From positions 1-11,269 of the forward strand of contig DAOVLE010000173.1 in the NCBI GenBank assembly GCA_030631415.1: 11,269 bases of DNA, given 5' to 3'. Origin of the DNA: JAAEQG01 sp023133475. GTDB lineage: Bacteria > Planctomycetota > Phycisphaerae > UBA1845. Every line of letters starts with the position of its first letter. The stretch's first letter is position 1. This document shows positions 6,536-11,269 of the stretch, piece after piece. The notes below the pieces were generated by a model. That model made no database searches, had not been told where the DNA came from, and saw only the letters and a list, made by a program, of their open reading frames with translations. Made by a program: the position numbers and the translations under genes.

Positions 6536-6967
6536 GTGGTTGACAGGAAACCCCAAAGGAGCACGCGGCAGCGTACGGTGGTGCTGGAAGAATTGAAGAA
6601 GTTGAGCTGTCATCCCACCGCAGCCAAGCTGCACGAGATTGCTCGGGCTCGCCTGCCCAAGATTAGTCTGGGCACCGTTTATCGGAACTTGGAGTTGCTG
6701 GCGCAGAACGGAGTGATTCAGAAGCTCGATATCAGCGGGGGTGAGGCTCGGTTCGATGGCAATCCCGAGCGGCACTACCACGTGCGGTGCATTCACTGCG
6801 GGCGCGTCGACGATGTTCACAACCTGCCCGAGGGTTTTGTCGAGGGACAAGTTCAGAATCTGGCTGGGTACGACATTGTCGGCTTTCGCCTGGACTTCCT
6901 GGGCGTCTGCCCGGACTGCCAGGGCGGATGTGGGGCCGACGGTGGCGGAGCCTCGCCACGGGAGTAA
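6536..6967 (+). CDS. perR: Peroxide-sensing Fur-family repressor
   Basis: A 143-residue Fur-family transcription factor: N-terminal winged helix (residues ~8-70, including VYRNLELL) and C-terminal metal-binding dimerisation domain. With a constant offset of 11 it aligns to Bacillus subtilis PerR so that all five regulatory Fe/Mn ligands are present: H26, D74, H80, H82 and D93 (PerR H37, D85, H91, H93, D104). The structural zinc site is present as C85-x-x-C88 and C125-x-x-C128. This set, notably Asp at positions 85 and 104, points to a peroxide sensor rather than an iron sensor, where His oxidation by Fe and H2O2 releases DNA. The start is GTG 6536 with AAGGAG 6 bases upstream. A Gly-rich tail (residues 130-143) with an extra Cys is unusual. 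Ferritin, peroxiredoxin and rubrerythrin-type genes downstream are its expected regulon. Confidence 0.85.
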   Translation: MVDRKPQRSTRQRTVVLEELKKLSCHPTAAKLHEIARARLPKISLGTVYRNLELLAQNGVIQKLDISGGEARFDGNPERHYHVRCIHCGRVDDVHNLPEGFVEGQVQNLAGYDIVGFRLDFLGVCPDCQGGCGADGGGASPRE

Positions 6968-7064
6968 AACCAGGTGCGGTGACGCGCGGCTTGGCGGAAG
7001 CTGCGTGCTCCATACGGTCGCATGGCATGCGACGCGGACTTACGGAAATGGAGAGTCAAACGTG

Positions 7065-7577
7065 ATGAATTCCAAAATCGAGAGTGCTTTCAACGAACAG
7101 CTTAACGCGGAGTTGTTTTCCTCTTACCTGTATCTGTCGATGGCGGCGTATTTCGAGTCGCAGAACCTCAAGGGGATGGCTGGGTGGATGCGGATGCAGG
7201 CGATCGAGGAGCACATGCATGCCATGAAGTTCTTCGACTTCATCAACGAGCGCGGCGGCAGGGTCACGCTGGCCAAGATCAACGAGCCGAAGACGGAGTG
7301 GAACTCGCCGCTCGACGTGTTCGAGGGCACGTGCGAGCACGAGCGCAAGGTTACGAGTCTGATCAACGATCTGGTGGACCTGTCCCTCGGCGAGAAGGAT
7401 CACGCGGCAAACGCCTTTCTCCAGTGGTTCGTCACCGAGCAGGTTGAGGAAGAGGCTTCGGCACAGGAGATTGCCGGCAAGCTCAAGCTGGTTGGCGACC
7501 GTGGTGGCATGCTGTTCATGATCGACCGCGAGCTGGGCCAGCGCACGCCGCCAGCGGCGCCGACGGCTCAGGCTTGA
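7065..7577 (+). CDS. ftnA: Bacterial ferritin, iron storage
   Basis: A 170-residue ferritin that oxidises Fe(II) and stores it as mineral inside a 24-subunit cytoplasmic shell. It aligns with E. coli FtnA over its length with an offset of 1, and the ferroxidase residues are all present: E16, E49, H52, E93, Q126 and E129. It is therefore an H-type, heme-free ferritin. Typical blocks are NEQLNAELFSSYLYLSMAAY (helix A) and FLQWFVTEQVEEE (helix D). ATG 7065 is chosen because the family starts here; GGAGAG lies about 9 bases upstream. The preceding gap to perR is 97 bases without a clear terminator, so the two may be co-transcribed. The tail TPPAAPTAQA is low complexity and not part of the ferritin core. 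Confidence 0.93.
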   Translation: MNSKIESAFNEQLNAELFSSYLYLSMAAYFESQNLKGMAGWMRMQAIEEHMHAMKFFDFINERGGRVTLAKINEPKTEWNSPLDVFEGTCEHERKVTSLINDLVDLSLGEKDHAANAFLQWFVTEQVEEEASAQEIAGKLKLVGDRGGMLFMIDRELGQRTPPAAPTAQA

Positions 7578-7601
7578 GACGTTAAGCTCTAGACGGAAAC
7601 C

Positions 7602-7641
7602 GGCTGTCGTGTCACAGAAAAACTCGCTCTACACGGCAGCC
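7602..7641. terminator. Hairpin between ferritin and the first rubredoxin-like gene
   Basis: GGCTGTCGTGT (7602-7612) and ACACGGCAGCC (7631-7641) pair over 11 positions with one wobble, around an 18-base loop. There is no U-tract after it, and the next start codon is only 22 bases away. It may be a leaky terminator, an mRNA stability element or a leader structure. Confidence 0.4.
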
Positions 7642-7663
7642 ACAGCGAAAGGGAGATATCAAG

Positions 7664-7999
7664 ATGAACAAGTGGAAGTGTGGTGTATGCGGATACATTC
7701 ATGATGGCGACGAGGCCCCGGCGCAGTGTCCCAAGTGTGGCGCCGGCGCCGAGAAGTTCGCGGCCCTGGACGAGAAGGCCGTTGGTCTGGTAGAGCGGTC
7801 GCGGCACACGAATGCCCTGCATTGCCGGCTGGTGAACCTGGGCCGCAAGATGGAGCAGGTCTGCAAGGACGGCATCGAAGACAATCTCGACCCCGGCTGT
7901 GTGGATGTCTTCCAAAAGGCGCTGGCCCATAGCTACGAGATTATGAAACTGGCGATGACCGAAATGCAGGTCCACTTCGCCAAGGGCAAGTGGGGATAG
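7664..7999 (+). CDS. Rubredoxin-like domain protein, copy 1
   Basis: A 111-residue protein. Residues 1-32 form a short rubrerythrin-type rubredoxin domain, C6-G-V-C9 and C22-P-K-C25, expected to hold one Fe(SCys)4 (or Zn) and pass electrons. Residues ~40-111 are helical, contain three further cysteines (C54, C67, C79) and the conserved-looking blocks NALHCRL, EDNLDPGCV and KGKWG; I know similar short rubredoxin-like proteins but no proven function for the helical part. ATG 7664 has GGGAG 8 bases upstream. A role as electron donor to peroxide-reducing diiron proteins is inferred from the cluster. It is about 85% identical in protein (and very similar in DNA) to 9537-9869. Confidence 0.8.
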   Translation: MNKWKCGVCGYIHDGDEAPAQCPKCGAGAEKFAALDEKAVGLVERSRHTNALHCRLVNLGRKMEQVCKDGIEDNLDPGCVDVFQKALAHSYEIMKLAMTEMQVHFAKGKWG

Positions 8000-8165
8000 A
8001 AGACCTGCTCGCCACCGGCCGATGGGCTTTGACCCGGTTTTTGCAGTCGGCAAGAAGCCGGAAGGGACGAAAGGACGTAATTCGTTGAAACGCAAGAGAT
8101 TCCACAAGTATTGAAGAAGCAACGGGAACTTCTTATACAGAAAGAAACAGTCTGTGCTTCCCGTT

Positions 8166-8183
8166 TTATACAGACTGTATAAT
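8166..8183 (+). promoter_or_regulatory. Perfect 17-base palindrome overlapping a TATAAT box
   Basis: TTATACAGACTGTATAA (8166-8182) is a perfect 8-1-8 palindrome. TATAAT at 8178-8183 is a perfect -10 hexamer within its right half, but the -35 position (8155-8160, TGCTTC) is poor. A second copy of the half site TTATACAG is at 8133-8140, and ACAGTCTGT at 8147-8155 pairs with ACAGACTGT at 8170-8178. This looks like a repressor-controlled or activator-dependent promoter for the TIR gene, which starts about 35 bases downstream. Confidence 0.5.
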
Positions 8184-8185
8184 CA

Positions 8186-8198
8186 TTGTTAGGTGTGC
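8186..8198 (+). other. Left cassette boundary: integron-type core site (R')
   Basis: TTGTTAGGTGTGC contains GTTAGGT (8188-8194), which fits the integron recombination core GTTRRRY. All 13 bases are perfectly complementary to 9183-9195 on the other side of the TIR gene, as expected for the two ends of one gene cassette. Confidence 0.55.
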
Positions 8199-8218
8199 TC
8201 AGTCACGCGTCATCTTAA

Positions 8219-9175
8219 ATGGAGGCATTGACGCTAGAAATGGGAACCCCAACAGCATTCGTTTCCTACTCTTGGGACACTGACGAACACAAAGCATGGG
8301 TCCGGGGTCTCGCCACACGGCTGCGCGATGACGGTGTTGACGTCACCCTCGACCAATGGCATGCGATACCCGGCGATCAACTGCCGCAGTTTATGGAAAC
8401 GGCGGTCCGAGAGAACGATTATGTCATCATTGTATGCACTCCCCGCTACCGCGAGCGATCCGACACTCGCACCGGTGGCGTCGGCTACGAGGGGGACATT
8501 ATCACCGCTGAAGTATCAACCACCCGCAATCATCGAAAGTTCATTCCGGTATTGCGACTTGGTGATTGGGCTTCTTCTGCGCCGTCATGGCTCAAGGGCA
8601 AGTACTACATCGATCTGACTGGCAGGCCGTACTCCAAGGAAGGTTACTCCGATCTTCTCACGACAATACATCATACACGTCCTGTCGCCCCGCCCGTTGG
8701 CAAGCCACCACGTAGCCGTTCATCGGTACGTGCTCCACATGCGTCTCCCACAGCCGCCGAGACGACAACACCAATCAAGATTACAGGCGTAATTGTTGAC
8801 GAGGTATCCACACCAAAAATGGACGGCACGCGTGGTAGTGCTCTGTATGCGGTACCCTTCCAGCTTTCGCGGCGTCCGTCAAGCAAATGGGCAGAGACAT
8901 TCGTCTATACGTGGAACCACCCGCCGCGTTTCACGACGCGCCACCGTCCGGGCATCGCACGTGTCATTGGCGACCGCATCATTCTCGATGGCACCACTAT
9001 CGAAGAGGTGCACGAGGTTCACCGTGACACGTTGGTTCTCGTCGTTAACAAAGTAAACGAGCTGGTGGCGGACTATGAAGCCAGGAAACAGCGCCAAGCC
9101 GAGGCGGAGGCTGCTCGGCTTGCCGAGCACAAGGACCAGGTTCGGGATATCGGCAATGAGATTAATTTCGACTAA
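8219..9175 (+). CDS. TIR/SEFIR-domain protein, likely anti-phage or NAD-hydrolysing effector
   Basis: A 318-residue protein. Residues 11-150 are a bacterial TIR/SEFIR domain: strand A block TAFVSYSW (12-19), LRDDGVDVTLDQW (35-47), a DYVIIVCTPRYRER strand (67-80), and GGVGYEGDIITAEV (86-99), where the NADase glutamate of TIR enzymes is expected (E91, or E98; D93 is nearby). Residues ~152-185 are a Pro/Ser/Thr-rich linker. Residues ~186-280 form a module I do not recognise (AVPFQLSRR, ETFVYTWNHPP, GDRIILDGTTIEEVHEVHR), followed by a charged coiled coil (281-306). Start ATG 8219 is the longest; ATG 8240 is possible, with GGAGG 14 bases upstream. Codon use is more AT-rich than its neighbours. It stands alone between duplicated rubredoxin-like genes, inside apparent cassette ends. 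Confidence 0.8.
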   Translation: MEALTLEMGTPTAFVSYSWDTDEHKAWVRGLATRLRDDGVDVTLDQWHAIPGDQLPQFMETAVRENDYVIIVCTPRYRERSDTRTGGVGYEGDIITAEVSTTRNHRKFIPVLRLGDWASSAPSWLKGKYYIDLTGRPYSKEGYSDLLTTIHHTRPVAPPVGKPPRSRSSVRAPHASPTAAETTTPIKITGVIVDEVSTPKMDGTRGSALYAVPFQLSRRPSSKWAETFVYTWNHPPRFTTRHRPGIARVIGDRIILDGTTIEEVHEVHRDTLVLVVNKVNELVADYEARKQRQAEAEAARLAEHKDQVRDIGNEINFD

Positions 9176-9182
9176 ACCCGAC

Positions 9183-9247
9183 GCACACCTAACAAGGCGA
9201 TGCACTCGACCGGGATTTGCCTGCCCGTCGCGGTAGCGACGCAGGCA
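9183..9247 (+). other. Right cassette boundary: 5' half of an attC-like site
   Basis: GCACACCTAAC (9183-9193) contains R'' ACCTAAC, complementary to the left core GTTAGGT. It is followed by AAGGCGATGCACTCGACC, a sequence typical of the L'' arm of attC sites as I remember them. Next comes a bulged hairpin, TGCCTG-cc-CGTCGC (9218-9231) against GCGACG-CAGGCA (9236-9247). I cannot find a clean L' and final GTTRRRY on the far side; a weak match to L' is at about 9292-9310. The site therefore looks truncated, decayed or joined to a non-integron target. Confidence 0.5.
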
Positions 9248-9368
9248 GGGAAGTCGACGACGATGGAAAGGATGGTTCCGAGGATCGCGTTCGGGTGGGT
9301 GCTGATCGATAAGGATTTCGGGGATAGGTTAAGAAATACAAGTCATTTTCAGGCAAGAAGAAACAGAA

Positions 9369-9476
9369 ATGGGTGATAAGGGAAAAAAAGATAAAGGCAA
9401 AAAAGAACAACAGAAAAAGGCCCAGCTTACTCCAAAGGAAAAACGCAAAGTGAAAAAAGAAAAGAAGAATAAATAA
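9369..9476 (+). CDS. Small lysine-rich protein, 35 residues
   Basis: An ATG-to-TAA frame begins MGDKGKKDKGKKEQ, contains LTPKEKRKVKK in the second half and ends KKEKKNK. About half of its residues are Lys or Arg, with no hydrophobic stretch and no cysteine. It resembles tiny conserved lysine-rich proteins annotated as hypothetical in many bacteria, which I recall only by general appearance. A purine-rich AGGCAAGAAG lies just upstream but is a weak ribosome binding site. The DNA is very A-rich, so low complexity could by chance produce such a frame; the intact start, the Thr-Pro-Lys-Glu turn in the middle and the ordinary stop argue for a gene. Nucleic-acid binding would fit its charge but is a guess. 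Confidence 0.5.
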   Translation: MGDKGKKDKGKKEQQKKAQLTPKEKRKVKKEKKNK

Positions 9477-9491
9477 ATTCTCAGTAAAGTA

Positions 9492-9513
9492 GGTCGGGTC
9501 CGCAGATCCGACC
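9492..9513. repeat. Short hairpin before rubredoxin-like copy 2
   Basis: GGTCGGGTC and GATCCGACC-type arms (9492-9500 and 9505-9513) pair over 9 positions with one G-U, around the loop CGCA. It lies between the small lysine-rich frame and the next ribosome binding site (AAGGAG), so it could end transcription from the inserted segment, or be another dispersed palindrome. Confidence 0.55.
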
Positions 9514-9536
9514 CACGGCAAAAAGGAGAGCTTAAG

Positions 9537-9869
9537 ATGAAAAAGTGGAAGTGTGTTTGTGGATATATCCATGACGGTGACCAGCCTCCAGCCCGGTGTC
9601 CCAAGTGTGGCGCCGTCGCCGAGAAGTTCACGGCCCTGGATGACAAGGCCGCTGGTCTGGTAGAGCGGTCGCGGCACACCAATGCCCTCCACTGCCGGCT
9701 GGCAGACCTGGGCCGCAAGATGGAGCAGGTCTGCAAGAACGGCATCGAGGACAACCTCGATCCCGGCTGTGTGAAGGTTTTCGAGAGAACACTGGCCCAC
9801 AGCTACGAGATCATGAAGCTGGCCATGACCGAGATGCAGGCCCACGTCGCCAAGGGCAAGTGGGGATGA
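9537..9869 (+). CDS. Rubredoxin-like domain protein, copy 2, with a shortened Cys motif
   Basis: A 110-residue near-duplicate of 7664-7999: about 17 substitutions plus one deleted residue. The deletion falls in the first metal-binding knuckle, which reads C6-V-C8-G instead of C-x-x-C-G, while the second knuckle C21-P-K-C24 is intact. The codons are TGT GTT TGT GGA where copy 1 has TGT GGT GTA TGC GGA, a clean loss of three bases, so the frame is kept. Rubredoxin knuckles depend on the two-residue spacing, so the iron site may be altered. The C-terminal region is well conserved, including NALHCRL, EDNLDPGCV and KGKWG, which suggests that the protein is still selected. The ribosome binding site AAGGAG is strong. 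The next gene is the peroxiredoxin. Confidence 0.8.
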   Translation: MKKWKCVCGYIHDGDQPPARCPKCGAVAEKFTALDDKAAGLVERSRHTNALHCRLADLGRKMEQVCKNGIEDNLDPGCVKVFERTLAHSYEIMKLAMTEMQAHVAKGKWG

Positions 9870-9886
9870 ATCAGTAAGTCAGGCTG

Positions 9887-9968
9887 GGGTGGCCCAGGGC
9901 TTTAGCCCTCTGGGGACACGACTCGCGTCAGGATTCGCGTCCCCCACCGCTAAAGCGGTGGGCCACCC
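9887..9968. repeat. 82-base multi-stem palindromic element
   Basis: The outer arms GGGTGGCCCA (9887-9896) and TGGGCCACCC (9959-9968) are perfect. Inside are AGGGCTTTAGCCCT (9896-9909), CCACCGCTAAAGCGGTGG (9944-9961), and a longer pair GGGGACACGACTC / GATTCGCGTCCCC with two mismatches. A related, half-decayed copy is at 11120-11190. It lies 32 bases before the peroxiredoxin start and may end transcription of the rubredoxin-like gene. Confidence 0.8.
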
Positions 9969-10000
9969 GCCCGACCTACAGGAAGGAGTGATTGTCAATC

Positions 10001-10591
10001 ATGTCTACGTTGGTAACTAATGAAGCGCCGGATTTCACGGCTCAGGCGGTGATGCCGGACAATACGTTTGCAGAACTCAAACTCTCGTCGTACCGAGGCA
10101 AGTGCGTGGTCTTGTTTTTCTATCCACTGGACTTCACGTTCGTTTGCCCGTCGGAGATCATCGCCTTCGACAAGGCGCTGGACAAGTTCAAGGAGAAAAA
10201 CGCCGAGGTGATCGGTGTCTCGGTGGATTCGCACTTCACGCACCTGGCGTGGAAGAATACGCCACGCGAGAAAGGCGGCATCGGTAACGTGCAGTACCCA
10301 ATCGTGTCCGACCTCACCAAGGGGATTGCCCGTTCCTACGGCGTGCTGTTCAACGACTCGGTGGCCCTGCGGGGTCTTTTTCTGATCGACAAAGAGGGGG
10401 TTATCCGCCACGCCCTGATCAACGATCTGCCGCTCGGGCGCAACGTGGACGAAGCCCTGCGGGTCCTCGACGCCCTGCAGTTCACCGAGAAGCACGGCGA
10501 GGTCTGCCCGGCAAATTGGCGGGAAGGCGAAGAGGCCATGAAGCCGACGGCCGAGGGCGTGGCCAACTATTTGGCAAAGCATGCGAAGTAG
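10001..10591 (+). CDS. Typical 2-Cys peroxiredoxin
   Basis: A 196-residue AhpC/Prx1-type thiol peroxidase that reduces H2O2, organic peroxides and probably peroxynitrite in the cytoplasm. The peroxidatic cysteine is C49 in FYPLDFTFVCPSEI, with T46 and R124 completing the active site. The resolving cysteine is C169 in GEVCPANW, characteristic of the 2-Cys dimer type. GGIG (92-95) and a C-terminal YL (190-191, against YF in sensitive forms) partly match the signature of hyperoxidation-sensitive enzymes. The reductant is unknown, since no AhpF, AhpD or thioredoxin gene is in view. ATG 10001 is chosen, with GGAAGGAG 12 bases upstream; an in-frame TTG at 9992 sits too close to it. It is followed after 48 bases by the rubrerythrin-type gene, likely in one operon. 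Confidence 0.93.
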   Translation: MSTLVTNEAPDFTAQAVMPDNTFAELKLSSYRGKCVVLFFYPLDFTFVCPSEIIAFDKALDKFKEKNAEVIGVSVDSHFTHLAWKNTPREKGGIGNVQYPIVSDLTKGIARSYGVLFNDSVALRGLFLIDKEGVIRHALINDLPLGRNVDEALRVLDALQFTEKHGEVCPANWREGEEAMKPTAEGVANYLAKHAK

Positions 10592-10639
10592 CGGCGAGGC
10601 CAGACGGTAACAAGGAACTTACTTCCGAAGGAGACAGAC

Positions 10640-11092
10640 ATGGGACTGGATACCGTGGACAGGATTTTGGCCTTCGCGATTTCAAGCGAAGAGCACGCAG
10701 CCAAGTTCTACACCAATTTGGCAAACAAGATGAGCCACGAGCATATGAAAGAGGCCTTTCTCAGCTTCGCGGAGGAGGAGAAGGGACACAAAGCCAAGCT
10801 CATGGCAATCAAAGAAGGCAAGCAAATGTTCTCGGCTCAGCAGCGTGTGCTGGATATGAAGATCGGCGATCATCTGGTCGAGATCGATCTCTCCGCCGAC
10901 CTCGATTATCAGGAGGCTCTCATCCTGGCGATGAAAGCCGAAAAGGCCGCCTTCAAGCTGTACAGTGATTTGGCATCGGCGACCGATGACCCTACGCTCA
11001 AGGCGACGCTACTGGGGCTGGCCCAGGAGGAAGCCAAGCATAAGTTGCGGTTTGAGATCGAGTATGACGACGAGATTCTGAAGGAAAACTAG
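10640..11092 (+). CDS. Rubrerythrin-type ferritin-like diiron protein without a rubredoxin domain
   Basis: A 150-residue four-helix ferritin-like protein. The diiron ligands of the rubrerythrin family are visible as two repeated sets: E18 with E47-x-x-H50, and E101 with E131-x-x-H134, placed at regular spacing in the four helices. Rubrerythrins normally carry a C-terminal rubredoxin domain of about 40 residues; this protein stops after the fourth helix with EYDDEILKEN. It would need a separate electron donor, for which the rubredoxin-like proteins of this cluster are obvious candidates (inference). The expected activity is peroxide reduction to water. The ATG has GAAGGAGA about 6 bases upstream. 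It lies 48 bases after the peroxiredoxin gene, with no terminator between. Confidence 0.88.
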   Translation: MGLDTVDRILAFAISSEEHAAKFYTNLANKMSHEHMKEAFLSFAEEEKGHKAKLMAIKEGKQMFSAQQRVLDMKIGDHLVEIDLSADLDYQEALILAMKAEKAAFKLYSDLASATDDPTLKATLLGLAQEEAKHKLRFEIEYDDEILKEN

Positions 11093-11119
11093 TGTACTGT
11101 CAGCCATCGATTGAGGTTT

Positions 11120-11190
11120 GGGTGGCCCATGGCTTTAGCCGTGGGGAACACGAGTTGGCCAAAGATTCGTGTCCCCCACCTCTGAAGGGG
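11120..11190. repeat. Second, degenerate copy of the 82-base palindromic element
   Basis: It begins GGGTGGCCCATGGCTTTAGC, as at 9887, and keeps the central GGGGAACACGA / TCGTGTCCCCCACC pair. It has lost the right outer arm: TGGGCCACCC is replaced by unrelated sequence after CTGAAGGGG. It lies 27 bases after the rubrerythrin-type gene, so it may serve as its terminator. Confidence 0.7.
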
Positions 11191-11204
11191 CTGTCGATTT
11201 AGTC

Positions 11205-11269
11205 TGTAGCGTCGCCCCTTGTGGGCGGCGCACCCTCGTTTCTCGTCACCCACAAGGGGTGACGCTACA
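11205..11269. repeat. Long inverted repeat at the window end
   Basis: The arms 11205-11230 and 11244-11269 pair at 23 of 26 positions, starting TGTAGCGTC and ending GACGCTACA, around a 13-base loop. Its sequence is unrelated to the other palindromes in the window. The outer end coincides with the end of the window, so it may extend further. Confidence 0.8.

Noticed and set aside
6741..7064. N-terminal extension of the ferritin reading frame into perR
   Set aside because: The frame is open upstream but overlaps perR out of frame; ferritin similarity starts at ATG 7065.
8022..8114. 30-residue basic frame (MGFDPVFAVGKK...) after rubredoxin-like copy 1
   Set aside because: No ribosome binding site and no recognisable similarity; likely chance.
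8166..8182. LexA/SOS box at the TIR promoter
   Set aside because: The half sites read CAG-n-CTG, the reverse order of the E. coli CTG-n10-CAG box, and spacing differs.
8076..8194. Possible upstream attC ending at GTTAGGT
   Set aside because: A TAATTCGTTGAAACG stretch slightly recalls some attC arms, but no complementary R'' site is present, so a full upstream attC is not supported.
9189..9845. Long minus-strand frame with hydrophobic, Phe-rich stretch
   Set aside because: It is the complement of the A-rich lysine-rich region and of rubredoxin-like copy 2; no start signal or family, so a shadow.

Overview
The window looks like an accessory stretch of a bacterial chromosome, probably from a planctomycete-like environmental organism. 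That placement is tentative. It rests on the sugar-epimerase-like protein, which from memory resembles a planctomycete family beginning 'GAATDDF', and on the high density of dispersed GC-rich palindromes and CGCAGAG-type repeats between genes. There are no rRNA, tRNA, phage structural or transposase genes.

Left part (1-5052), signalling and accessory genes embedded in repeats: a CheX-like/receiver fusion (+) faces a sulfotransferase with an added Rossmann-like C-terminal module (-), and one hairpin sits across both stop codons. A composite repeat lies in inverted orientation on both sides of this pair (1-108 and 2742-2846). Next come two tandem minus-strand paralogues (4111-5052, then 2959-3861), each a degenerate GGDEF-like module followed by a c-di-GMP-type PilZ domain. 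A 93-base nested palindrome separates them.

Middle (5444-6407): a promoter-led xylose-isomerase-like TIM-barrel protein. Two expected metal-ligand glutamates appear to be arginine, and its last ~19 residues and stop codon are encoded by a dispersed repeat.

Right part (6482-11092), an iron and peroxide stress cluster, all on the plus strand: PerR (all five regulatory metal ligands present, strong promoter with an operator-like dyad), ferritin, a rubredoxin-like protein, a second near-identical rubredoxin-like protein, a 2-Cys peroxiredoxin and a rubrerythrin-type diiron protein. PerR would sense peroxide, ferritin would store iron, and the peroxiredoxin and diiron/rubredoxin-type proteins would remove peroxide.

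Between the two rubredoxin-like copies is a foreign-looking TIR-domain gene. It is bounded by GTTAGGT on the left and ACCTAAC on the right, within 13-base perfectly complementary ends, as expected for an integron gene cassette. A 17-base perfect palindrome overlapping a TATAAT box lies directly upstream. This TIR cassette inside an oxidative-stress locus is the most interesting part of the window. A 35-residue lysine-rich small protein follows it.
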